This document shows positions 1-6,643 of a stretch of 10,611 nucleotides of DNA, in pieces. Under the pieces are notes generated by a model that was not told the DNA's origin, did not search any database, and saw only the letters and a list, made by a program, of their open reading frames with translations. The stretch's first letter is position 1. The number at the start of each line of letters is the position of its first letter. Location: the NCBI GenBank assembly GCA_002358875.1, contig DEPS01000096.1, positions 8,240-18,850 of the forward strand, written 5' to 3'. Both the position numbers and the translations under genes were made by a program. Source of the stretch: Lachnospiraceae bacterium UBA3386 (GTDB taxonomy: Bacteria > Bacillota > Clostridia > Lachnospirales > Lachnospiraceae).

Positions 1-1143
1 ATGTACGGCGACTGGTCCCAGGACCGGCTGCATTCCTGGCTTAGCCGCGCTTCAGGCTTTTCGCTGACGCCTGTCATGCAGCCCAACAATACACCCGGCA
101 AAAACGCATCGGACATAGGCCTGATCATCGACGCCATGGACATTCTGTACACGGGAGATGTCCAGGGCTTCTGCATTGTATCCAGCGACGGGGATTTCAA
201 TAAGCTTGCCACACGGCTGCGCGAAGCGGGAAAGGTCGTGATCGGCATGGGCGAAAAAAAGACGCCGGAATCCTTCCGCGTCTCCTGTGAGCGTTTTATT
301 TTCCTGGACGTCATAGACGGAAGCGATGACGATGATGTCTCCGCCGTCTCCGGCCGCCGCGGACGCGCCCCCCGGACTGGCGCCGCGGGCAGGGGAAATG
401 AAAACAACGGCGGAGGGACCGGAATGAAGCGCGGATCCGGCTCTTCGTCCCAGTCTTCTTCCTCGCCCTCCCATTATTACAGCAGCGCCGGCGCCGGAAC
501 CGGGAGCTACGGCAGGAACGCCGCCTCCGAAAGCGGCGGGTCCTACGGAAACGCGCCATACGGCGGCGGGGGCTCCGCTTCCGGAAACAATGGTTCGGGC
601 TATTACGGCAGTTCCGGCAGCTATGGAGCAGGTTCCTCAGGCTATGGCTCAGGATCCGCCTCCGATCCGGATGTGGAAAGCGATGACCAGCTCTTCACCT
701 CGCCCGAGAGTATCGAATCCACCATCGTCAAAATGATCGAGGACAACAACGCCGAGGGAAAGGAAACCGGCCTGGGCGAGATCGGATCCCGCCTTGTCAA
801 GATCTTCCCCGATTTCGACATACGCAACTACCACTACAGCAAGCTCTCCGAATTTTTAAAGGATCTTCCCTCCCTCTGCGTGGAAAACCGCGACAACGCC
901 GTCTGGGTCTCCCTCTCCAGCTCTCCCGACTCCGACATCGAACGGCAGATCCTGAAGATCTTCGATAACCACCACACGGACGACCTGTATATCAGCACCC
1001 TGAAAAAAGAACTCGAGGAGATGAACGACAAGCTCGACGCCACCATCCGCAAGAGCGGCGTCACCCGCTTCTCCGTCTACCTCAACCGCATGATCCCCTC
1101 CGTTCAGGTCAACGGGCGGCATGTCATGCTGCGAAAGGATTGA
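1..1143 (+). CDS. NYN domain (LabA-like) putative RNase with C-terminal OST-HTH/LOTUS domain, 5'-truncated by window edge
   Basis: Visible residues 1-105 are the C-terminal two thirds of a NYN/PIN-like nuclease fold. They contain GKNASD (Asp38), LIIDAMD (Asp44), the acidic SSDGDF motif (Asp63, Asp65) and IGMGEKKTP, all typical of the LabA-like family, whose members are predicted metal-dependent RNases. Family proteins have about 40 more N-terminal residues with the first catalytic Asp, so the ATG at base 1 is probably an internal Met and the real start lies outside the window. Residues 105-225 are a disordered Gly/Ser/Tyr-rich linker. Residues 235-305 match an OST-HTH/LOTUS domain (for example FPDFDIRNYHYSKLSEFLK), a fold associated with RNA or partner binding. 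Residues 311-380 look like a second small winged-helix-type domain. The gene stops at 1141-1143, directly before a hairpin terminator. Family assignment is firm; nuclease activity and RNA target are inferred. Confidence 0.88.
   Translation: MYGDWSQDRLHSWLSRASGFSLTPVMQPNNTPGKNASDIGLIIDAMDILYTGDVQGFCIVSSDGDFNKLATRLREAGKVVIGMGEKKTPESFRVSCERFIFLDVIDGSDDDDVSAVSGRRGRAPRTGAAGRGNENNGGGTGMKRGSGSSSQSSSSPSHYYSSAGAGTGSYGRNAASESGGSYGNAPYGGGGSASGNNGSGYYGSSGSYGAGSSGYGSGSASDPDVESDDQLFTSPESIESTIVKMIEDNNAEGKETGLGEIGSRLVKIFPDFDIRNYHYSKLSEFLKDLPSLCVENRDNAVWVSLSSSPDSDIERQILKIFDNHHTDDLYISTLKKELEEMNDKLDATIRKSGVTRFSVYLNRMIPSVQVNGRHVMLRKD
475..660 (+). other. Gly/Ser/Tyr low-complexity tract inside the NYN-LOTUS gene
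   Basis: Residues 159-220 consist almost entirely of Gly, Ser, Tyr, Ala and Asn. Tyrosines recur in [G/S]Y[G/S]-like contexts at residues 170, 182, 201/202, 208 and 215, with further ones at 159/160 and 187. Just upstream, residues 118-132 carry Arg-Gly pairs (GRRGR, GRG). The composition predicts an intrinsically disordered linker between the nuclease fold and the LOTUS domain. Similarity to eukaryotic prion-like tracts is by composition only. Confidence 0.85.
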
Positions 1144-1156
1144 ACATCAAAGTAAT

Positions 1157-1206
1157 AAGCCCTTTCATCCCCGGCTGAACGCCGTCGGATGAAAGGGCTT
1201 GTTTAT
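1157..1206. terminator. Intrinsic terminator between convergent genes
   Basis: A perfect 14-bp stem pairs 1157-1170 (AAGCCCTTTCATCC) with 1187-1200. The loop contains a further CGGC/GCCG pairing. It sits 13 bases after the stop of the NYN gene. The T-rich tail is weak on the plus strand (TTGTTTAT); on the minus strand the stem is followed by TTATTACTTT. It could therefore serve both the plus-strand gene and the minus-strand hydrolase. Confidence 0.8.
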
Positions 1207-1207
1207 A

Positions 1208-1285
1208 CGGTAAGGATTTCTGACACAGAGATCAGAAAATCAGGCAGGCAAGGTGTATAGAATAATTCGTGACAGATCCTTACTG
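1208..1285. repeat. Imperfect inverted repeat flanking a 58-bp core, 3' of the hydrolase
   Basis: GTAAGGAT at 1210-1217 is mirrored exactly by ATCCTTAC at 1276-1283. The match extends outward to CGGTAAGGAT/ATCCTTACTG and inward, imperfectly, through TGACAC/GTGACA. A nested TTCTGA/TCAGAA hairpin lies at 1218-1236. The outer arm ends one base from the hydrolase stop codon (1287-1289). It may be a 3'UTR structure of the minus-strand transcript or a decayed miniature element; no target-site duplication is obvious. Confidence 0.5.
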
Positions 1286-1286
1286 C

Positions 1287-2441
1287 TTACAGGGCCAGCC
1301 CCCGGGCGTGGAGAAATTTCTCCACCTTGGCCCAGTAGGTCTCGGGATCTACGTTGACAGACTGGACATGCTCGGCCCCGGGGATCCAGAGGAAAGCCTT
1401 GGGGCAGGCTGCCGCCCGGTATAAGGGGGGCATCATCCGGGGCGGCACAAAGGTGTCCGCCTGTCCGTGGATAAACAGGGTCGGGGTCTTTGACCTGGCG
1501 ACCGCCTCCAGGGGAGACGCCTTCGAGATGTCATAGCCCGTACGGAAGAGAGCGATCACGCGGACCAGGGAAAGAAGGACCGGGGCGGACAGCTTACGAA
1601 AGACCGCCCGCATCCAGAAAGAGGCCTTTTTGCGTGAAAGATCCTGCTCCCCTTTTTCCCTGCTTCCAAAACCGTAATAGACCGATTTGAAAATATCCAT
1701 AGCGGATGTATAGGAAGAGTCTGCGACAGCAGCCACCACCTGCCCGGGAAGGTTCCTGCCGGTCGTCATCAGGACAGTCGCCGCACCCATGGAGATCCCG
1801 TGCAGGACGATCTGCGCCTCCGGGTCTTTTTCCAGGACCCAGTCGATCCAGCGCAGAATGTCTCCCGAATCATCCAGTCCCATTCCCACATAATGTCCAT
1901 CGCTCATGCCATGGCCCCGCAGGTCGGGAAGGAGGACGTTCATGCCGTAACGGTCCCTGTAGACGCGGGCGTAAAGCCCCATGCTGGACGACAGATCCAG
2001 ATAGCCGTGGACACAGATGACATATCGGTGATTCCGTTTATCATCCTTCTCTGCCGTCGAAAAAGGCACCCCCTCGCCCCCTGCGGAGAGGTCGGCAGGA
2101 ATATAGTTGGCATGGAGCCAGAGACCGTCGTCCGCGCGGATATAGACGTCCTCGCGGGCGGGATGGGTCTTCATCCACCTTCTCCCGTCCACATATTCCT
2201 TCTCCGAGGGAAGCTGATCGATGCTTTCATCGCGCTTCCTCGATCTTAGCGAATAGTTATAATAATAGTTGGCAGCCCCTGCCAGCACTCCCGCTGCGGC
2301 GCAGACGCCTGAAAACAGGGCCAGATGCGCCGCATTCCGAAAGCCGCCCGCTTTCCGCAGGCTTTTTGCCTTCCGGATGCCTCTGGCAAAACAACATCCT
2401 CTGCTCTTTTTCCCCAGCTTCCTGTTTTTCCTATGTCCCAT
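1287..2441 (-). CDS. Membrane-anchored alpha/beta hydrolase (YqkD/BEM46-like, serine hydrolase)
   Basis: A 384-residue protein if started at the ATG at 2441, which has AGAGGA about six bases upstream. A TTG start at 2474 is open but has no convincing RBS. The N-terminus is very basic (residues 1-34), followed by one hydrophobic helix (about 36-61) and then the hydrolase. The predicted topology is N-terminus inside and catalytic domain outside. The nucleophile elbow is GISMG (Ser217), the acid is probably Asp329 in HGQADTFVP and the base His358 in GAEHVQS. ICVHGY (about 142-147) gives the oxyanion region, and LLPDLRGHGMSDGHY is typical of clostridial family members. The substrate (ester, amide or peptide) cannot be told. 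It lies 62 bases downstream of the PAS/ATPase gene on the same strand with no terminator between, so the two are probably co-transcribed. Family firm, topology and operon inferred. Confidence 0.88.
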   Translation of the reverse strand: MGHRKNRKLGKKSRGCCFARGIRKAKSLRKAGGFRNAAHLALFSGVCAAAGVLAGAANYYYNYSLRSRKRDESIDQLPSEKEYVDGRRWMKTHPAREDVYIRADDGLWLHANYIPADLSAGGEGVPFSTAEKDDKRNHRYVICVHGYLDLSSSMGLYARVYRDRYGMNVLLPDLRGHGMSDGHYVGMGLDDSGDILRWIDWVLEKDPEAQIVLHGISMGAATVLMTTGRNLPGQVVAAVADSSYTSAMDIFKSVYYGFGSREKGEQDLSRKKASFWMRAVFRKLSAPVLLSLVRVIALFRTGYDISKASPLEAVARSKTPTLFIHGQADTFVPPRMMPPLYRAAACPKAFLWIPGAEHVQSVNVDPETYWAKVEKFLHARGLAL

Positions 2442-2503
2442 CTTTTTTCCTCTTTTTCTCAGGAACTGACACAAATTGATCTCTTCATCCCGCCTGCCCG
2501 GTT

Positions 2504-5143
2504 TTACGGCTCCCTCCCGGACACATCTGTCTGAGTATGCAGAACGACGTTGAGCAGAAAGCGCGTATCTTTTTCACTGCTGCGTGCATGGAGACTGCCT
2601 CCCATAAGGGCAGCAGCTTCCCTGGCCGCGAAAAGGCCTGAGGGAAGGGCCTCAGAATCTGTCGTCGGGGATAATTCCGCTTCTTCCGGATCCCCCGGCC
2701 CGTATTCCCCTCCGGGCACGAACGAATGCGTCATAACGGCCAGATCCGGCGAATCCGCCGCATAGTCCGTCTCCCGGTACAAGACCGGCTGTGCCCTGAA
2801 CAGCGTCCTCATCCCCGCCTCGGAAATGGGCACGCCGTCATCGTCGACTCTGAAGGAAAGGTTTATAAGCCCCTCTAAAGGGCGGTCGGAACGGCAGTGG
2901 ACGCTGATCCTTCCTCCCGGGTGCGCCCGAAACACCGCATTTTCCACAAGCTCCCTGAGCGCTCTGCCGAGCAGCTTCCCAAAGCCTGTCACAGATGCAG
3001 GCATAGCGCTGTCAAAATAAAGTTCCAGGGATGCATTCTTTTTCGCGCATTCCTCCCTTTTCAGATCGAGGACAGCGCTGATACATTCCTCCGGAGAAAA
3101 GGTTATCGTATCGTGCCCGAAGGCATGCTCTCCAATGACAGTATCTTTTTTGTCAGTATCTTTTTCCAAACCGGAAGCGGACTCCCGGGCGGGCTCTTTT
3201 TTTTCTTCCTCCGCCCAGGGCTGCACAGCCGGTTCCTGAGACACTCCTTCTCTGAGACGGGCGAGCTTCACCTCGATGTCCCGCCTTCCTGCCTGCTCCT
3301 TTTTCAGCTCCTCCTGCAGAAAGAAAACATCCTCCTTCGCCTTACGGACCGCCTCCTGTATCCTGGCTTCCACGTCTTTTTCCGCCTTCAGGCGCGCTTC
3401 CCGCACTCTTCTTTCCGTTTCCTCTTCCGCCTTCCGGAGCATGGTCTGCCGCTCGCGCTCCGCATCCTCCTGCGCCTGACGGAGCAGGTTTTTCAGAGCT
3501 CTCGATGCGTCCTCTTTTGCCCTCTCGATCTCCAGGGCCATCTTCCTCAGGTCTTCGCGGGATTGGTCCAGACGGGCGGTGAGCAGGGCGGAATTGCCCC
3601 TTTCCCTTGCAAGAAGCTCCTCCAGCTGCGAGACAGCTTCCGCCTTTTTCTTCTTTTCTTTTCTGAGAGCATCGCTCAGCTCGTTCTGAGCGCGTGCCGC
3701 CTTCTCCTTTGCCTTTTCGAGCTGGTCCCTGAGCGTTTCCTGGCCGGCGCGTCCCATTTTCAGGGCCCGGTCGATCCTCTCCTCAGTCTCCCTCTGCTGC
3801 GCCTCCCGGTCATAATAAAACAGGTACAGGCGCCCGGTCCCGTTCTTCTCCGCTGTCCTTCGGATCACAAGCTCGATGCGGGGGGTCTTTGCGTCCTGCT
3901 TTCCTCCCTGCCTCTCCCCGTTTTTTTCCTCCGGTCTTAAGACCCGGAAAATACCGCAGGAGACAGGCTTTCCGACCGCCGCTTTTTCCTTATTCAGGAT
4001 AAAGGATGACATGAGCTTTTCCCTGGTGATGCTCGTGATCTCCAGGCCGAAGAAAGGATCGGCCAGGATATTTCCCGTATAGGCGCTGACCGATGTGCCG
4101 AACATGGACGGGATATTTTTGCTGGTAAAGATCACCCGCGGTCCCCTGGCGGCCTCTCCGGCAGGGAAGCTTCTGTCGCCCTGCGCGGCGGTCCCCGCTT
4201 TCTTTTCCCGGGATATGTTCTCCCCGGCATCTTCGCCCGGATCCTTTCCGTGACCGTCCGCGTCCTTTTTCCTTATTCCCGGATATTCCCCGCCGGCATA
4301 TTCGATCACACAAAGACCCTCCGGCACCTGGCGGAGGATCCCGGAGACCGTTTCCAGCTGAGCCTCCAGGCGTCCCGCCGCGAGACGGTATCCCGTCGTC
4401 TCCTGAAAGACACAATAATACATGGCGCCGTACTCAGTCTCCCAGGCCGGCGCCCCGGTCATTTTATAATAAAAGCAGTTGCCGTCCCTGCGGTAAAAGC
4501 GCAGGTTTACGGAAATATTTCCTCCGTTTTTCCTCGCCTTGGCAATTTCCTCCCGTATCTTTTCACGATCCTCCTCAGAGGCCATGAAAAAGGGGTTCTT
4601 CCGGACCTTTTTCGCGAACACCTCCTGCCTGTACCGCAGCCGGCGGGCAAAATAATCATTATAAAAGACCGCCTCCTCGCCCTGCCCGTCAAGGCAGGCC
4701 AGGATCATCACTCCGCAGGGCAGGTTGGTGACGAAATCATGCAGCTGCTGAGCCCCGCTGCCGCCTGCTTTTTCCGAAAAATGCAAAAAAGATATTTCCA
4801 GCCGGCCGTCCCGCCTGCAGATCACCATGGAGCACCGCAGATACAGGGGCCTTGCCTTTTCATCCTCCTTTGACACGAGGTTTACCTCGTAGGCCACCGT
4901 CATAATCTCATCCGCGCTCGGAGAACTCCTGATCGAACTTATATCCACAAACCGCGGTCCGGCTGCTGCCGCTGGCTTCTTTTTCAAAAAAGAAAGCACG
5001 TCGCCCTTCGTCAGGAAATGATGCATGTCCTCCGGTGTGATCCACACCAAATCTCCCGCCAGCATTTTCAGGCAGGCGTCCGCATCCCTTTCATCAAACA
5101 GTTTATTCAAAAAATCTTTTCCAAAATCTATAGGAGTCTGCAT
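2504..5143 (-). CDS. SnoaL-like / PAS / coiled-coil / histidine-kinase-like ATPase signalling protein
   Basis: An 879-residue protein from the ATG at 5143. Regions in order: a SnoaL/NTF2-like N-terminal domain (about 1-120); a PAS-like domain (about 125-250, beginning near DFVTNLPCGVMIL); a second PAS-like domain (about 265-440) interrupted by a charged Gly/Asp/Lys loop near 280-325; a long Glu/Lys/Arg/Ala coiled coil (about 445-625); and a degenerate HATPase_c domain (about 665-862). The ATPase keeps the N-box (ELVENAVFRAH, Asn725) and a G1-like VDDDGVPI. The G2 box reads GLFAAREAAALMGG rather than GLGLAI. No transmembrane segment is seen, so it should be cytoplasmic. No phosphoacceptor His is found, and no response regulator lies nearby. 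ATG starts at 5152 and TTG at 5188 are open but lack an RBS and overlap promoter elements. Domain reading is fairly sure; kinase activity is doubtful. Confidence 0.8.
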   Translation of the reverse strand: MQTPIDFGKDFLNKLFDERDADACLKMLAGDLVWITPEDMHHFLTKGDVLSFLKKKPAAAAGPRFVDISSIRSSPSADEIMTVAYEVNLVSKEDEKARPLYLRCSMVICRRDGRLEISFLHFSEKAGGSGAQQLHDFVTNLPCGVMILACLDGQGEEAVFYNDYFARRLRYRQEVFAKKVRKNPFFMASEEDREKIREEIAKARKNGGNISVNLRFYRRDGNCFYYKMTGAPAWETEYGAMYYCVFQETTGYRLAAGRLEAQLETVSGILRQVPEGLCVIEYAGGEYPGIRKKDADGHGKDPGEDAGENISREKKAGTAAQGDRSFPAGEAARGPRVIFTSKNIPSMFGTSVSAYTGNILADPFFGLEITSITREKLMSSFILNKEKAAVGKPVSCGIFRVLRPEEKNGERQGGKQDAKTPRIELVIRRTAEKNGTGRLYLFYYDREAQQRETEERIDRALKMGRAGQETLRDQLEKAKEKAARAQNELSDALRKEKKKKAEAVSQLEELLARERGNSALLTARLDQSREDLRKMALEIERAKEDASRALKNLLRQAQEDAERERQTMLRKAEEETERRVREARLKAEKDVEARIQEAVRKAKEDVFFLQEELKKEQAGRRDIEVKLARLREGVSQEPAVQPWAEEEKKEPARESASGLEKDTDKKDTVIGEHAFGHDTITFSPEECISAVLDLKREECAKKNASLELYFDSAMPASVTGFGKLLGRALRELVENAVFRAHPGGRISVHCRSDRPLEGLINLSFRVDDDGVPISEAGMRTLFRAQPVLYRETDYAADSPDLAVMTHSFVPGGEYGPGDPEEAELSPTTDSEALPSGLFAAREAAALMGGSLHARSSEKDTRFLLNVVLHTQTDVSGREP

Positions 5144-5150
5144 GGACAAC

Positions 5151-5159
5151 ATTATAACA
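5151..5159 (-). promoter_or_regulatory. Extended -10 promoter element of the PAS/ATPase gene
   Basis: Read on the minus strand, 5159-5151 is TGTTATAAT, an exact match to the extended -10 consensus TGnTATAAT. The -35 region 17 bases upstream is poor (TTTTCC). Only seven bases separate the hexamer from the ATG at 5143, so transcription would start at or next to the start codon. No Shine-Dalgarno sequence precedes that ATG. Confidence 0.65.
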
Positions 5160-5182
5160 GATTGGCGCCGCTCGGAAAAGAA

Positions 5183-5210
5183 TTGCAATATCGGATTTTC
5201 GTGCTATATT
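5183..5210 (+). promoter_or_regulatory. Promoter of the DUF4317 gene
   Basis: TTGCAA at 5183-5188 is followed by a 16-base spacer and TATATT at 5205-5210. The hexamer is preceded by TGC, making an extended -10. It faces away from the minus-strand promoter at 5151-5159, and the two lie within 60 bp. The predicted leader to the TTG start at 5314 is about 95 bases. Confidence 0.6.
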
Positions 5211-5222
5211 CTTTATATCTTT

Positions 5223-5291
5223 ATGATGTCAGGGTCAAAAGACAGTTTTGCAGAGACCGCTTCGTCACAGACCTTTTGAAATTGGCATCAT
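5223..5291 (+). promoter_or_regulatory. Possible structured leader of the DUF4317 mRNA
   Basis: ATGATGTCA at 5223-5231 can pair with TGGCATCAT at 5283-5291 (nine pairs, one of them G-U), closing a loop of about 50 bases. Inside, CAAAA (5236-5240) can pair with TTTTG (5246-5250), or GGTC (5233-5236) with GACC (5255-5258). The outer stem ends nine bases before the Shine-Dalgarno. It matches no riboswitch class I recognise. Confidence 0.35.
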
Positions 5292-5299
5292 CTTTAAAC

Positions 5300-5308
5300 G
5301 GAGGTGAT
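5300..5308 (+). promoter_or_regulatory. Shine-Dalgarno that sets the TTG start
   Basis: GGAGGTGAT at 5300-5308 is complementary to the 3' end of 16S rRNA over nine bases. It lies five bases before the TTG at 5314. No ATG or GTG in this frame lies at a suitable distance, so the TTG is the start. Confidence 0.85.
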
Positions 5309-5313
5309 TATTT

Positions 5314-6447
5314 TTGGACAAAAAAGCCATTGCGGAGATCCGCAAACTTATGACAGCTAATAACTGCCGGATCGACCGGCTCAGGGGGTGCTACGTTGAC
5401 GAAAACCGCGAAGTGGTCACGGAGCTCGAGGAAAGCTTCCTTTCGCTGGAGGATGAGACAGTGGAAAAATACTGCGAGATCTTCCGCCAGACCCTGACCG
5501 GAAAGCCCGGTAAAAACCTTTTCAATCTGGAGTTTCCCCTCTCCGAGGAGGAGCCCGGCGGACGGCAGGATCTTCTGTACCGGCTTCTGCAGTCCGGCCT
5601 TGAAGATAAGACCCTGCTGCGCGCCTTTTTTGACCGCGTGATCGAGACGGCAGCCTTTCCGGAAAAGTACCTGATCCTGGTCGCGCACGGCGTCTACGAC
5701 ATACCCGGCCGCACCTCTGACGGGATCGACATGGACGACGCCTCGGATTATGTCTATTCCTTCCTCCTGTGCAGCCTCTGTCCTGTCATCCTTCTCAAGG
5801 AAGGCCTGTGCTATGATTCCGAAAAGAGGAGCTTCCTCGACCGCCGCAGCGACTGGGCCGTACAGCGCCCCGACGCAGGCTTCCTCTTCCCTGCCTTCAA
5901 TGACCGGAACACCGACATCCACCAGACCCTCTTTTTCGCCCGCCGTCCCGATGAGCTTCACGAAGAGATCCCTCAGGAGCTTCTGGGCTGCCCCATGCCC
6001 CTGCCCGAGGAGGACCAGCGCGGCGCCTTCAAAAACGTCGTAGAAACTGTCCTTGGCCGGGACTGTGATTTTGAAAATGTCAAAAATATCCACGAGGCCA
6101 TAGGCCAGCTGGTGGAGCAGGAGAAGGACAGCGGCGAGCCCGCCCAGATCGAAAAGGTGCAGCTTCGCCGGATCCTCTATGAGAACGGTGCCCCCCAGGA
6201 GTCCCTCGAGACCTTCGATGCGGCCTTCGATGAAGCCGTCGGAGAAGGCGGTACCTTCGCTGCCGAAAATGCAGCCGAAACAAAAAAGCTCGAGATCAAG
6301 ACCCCGAGCCTTCGCATCACCGTCAAGGCGGAGATGGCGGATATGATCAAAACGCGCTTTATCGACGGCATCGAATACCTCACGATCCCCGTCGCCGATG
6401 ATATCGAGGTCAACGGCATCCGCATTCTTCAGTCCAGAAAGGATTAA
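5314..6447 (+). CDS. DUF4317 family protein, function unknown
   Basis: A 377-residue protein with a TTG start. It resembles the DUF4317 family of Clostridia along its whole length: an N-terminal DKKAIAEIRKL followed by CRIDRLRGCYVDENREVV, a region with FNLEFPLSEEE (about residues 70-80), AHGVYDIPGRTSDG (about 117-130) and a central PVILLKEGLCYD. The C-terminal part (about 330-360) contains SLRITVKAEMADMIKTRFIDG. No signal peptide, membrane helix or catalytic motif is visible, so it is probably cytoplasmic. The family has no established function that I know of. It is monocistronic: its own promoter lies upstream and a strong terminator begins 25 bases after the stop. The antisense frame is also open for most of its length, but this strand has the RBS and the family match. 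Confidence 0.87.
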   Translation: MDKKAIAEIRKLMTANNCRIDRLRGCYVDENREVVTELEESFLSLEDETVEKYCEIFRQTLTGKPGKNLFNLEFPLSEEEPGGRQDLLYRLLQSGLEDKTLLRAFFDRVIETAAFPEKYLILVAHGVYDIPGRTSDGIDMDDASDYVYSFLLCSLCPVILLKEGLCYDSEKRSFLDRRSDWAVQRPDAGFLFPAFNDRNTDIHQTLFFARRPDELHEEIPQELLGCPMPLPEEDQRGAFKNVVETVLGRDCDFENVKNIHEAIGQLVEQEKDSGEPAQIEKVQLRRILYENGAPQESLETFDAAFDEAVGEGGTFAAENAAETKKLEIKTPSLRITVKAEMADMIKTRFIDGIEYLTIPVADDIEVNGIRILQSRKD

Positions 6448-6471
6448 TAAAAGCCCCTTCCTTTTCACTGA

Positions 6472-6512
6472 AAAAACCGGCTGGAACGATATTTCGTTTC
6501 CAGCCGGTTTTT
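6472..6512. terminator. Bidirectional intrinsic terminator
   Basis: CCGGCTGGAA at 6477-6486 pairs perfectly with TTCCAGCCGG at 6498-6507. Flanking A (6472-6476) and T (6508-6512) runs give U-tracts on both strands. It ends the DUF4317 transcript and, read from the other side, the regulator/L,D-transpeptidase operon. Confidence 0.9.
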
Positions 6513-6523
6513 ATCATGAACAA

Positions 6524-6594
6524 GTAACGCCTGCTCGCGGCGATAACAAAGCTTCGCATTGTCAAAACGCTTACGCGGCGCCGCGCGCCGTTAC
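6524..6594. repeat. GC-rich palindromic element, about 71 bp
   Basis: GTAACG at 6524-6529 mirrors CGTTAC at 6589-6594. Inside, CGCGGCG at 6536-6542 mirrors CGCCGCG at 6579-6585. The centre holds a small arm, ACAA..TTGT with a GC/GC pair, at about 6546-6562. A separate hairpin (CGGGTTTT/AAAAGACCCG) follows at 6598-6620. The element lies between the terminator and the L,D-transpeptidase stop, so it is carried in that gene's 3'UTR. Its shape suits a REP-like or miniature inverted-repeat element. Confidence 0.5.
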
Positions 6595-6643
6595 ACTCGG
6601 GTTTTGCGCGAAAAGACCCGCAATCGGCATACAGAACAACAGC

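Noticed and set aside
1..3. ATG at base 1 as the true start of the NYN gene
   Set aside because: The conserved family N-terminus with the first catalytic Asp is missing, and the MYGDW region corresponds to the interior of the fold. The gene must begin before the window.
2442..2474. TTG start at 2474 giving a longer hydrolase
   Set aside because: Its upstream sequence has only a weak GAAGAG, while the ATG at 2441 has AGAGGA at good spacing. It would only lengthen an already basic N-terminus.
2897..3940. 347-codon open frame on the plus strand across the coiled-coil gene
   Set aside because: It is rich in Phe, Leu and Arg because it is antisense to Glu/Lys/Arg codons. It starts inside the ATPase domain with no RBS and no recognisable domain.
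5024..5032. Internal ATG at 5026 with an adjacent GGAGG as the start of the PAS/ATPase gene
   Set aside because: Only two bases separate the GGAGG from the ATG, too close for an RBS. This start would remove about the first 40 residues of the SnoaL-like domain.
5308..6468. 386-codon open frame antisense to the DUF4317 gene
   Set aside because: It mirrors the real gene's codon bias (a GC-rich shadow frame), has no RBS and shows no recognisable family. The plus strand has a consensus RBS and a full-length family match.
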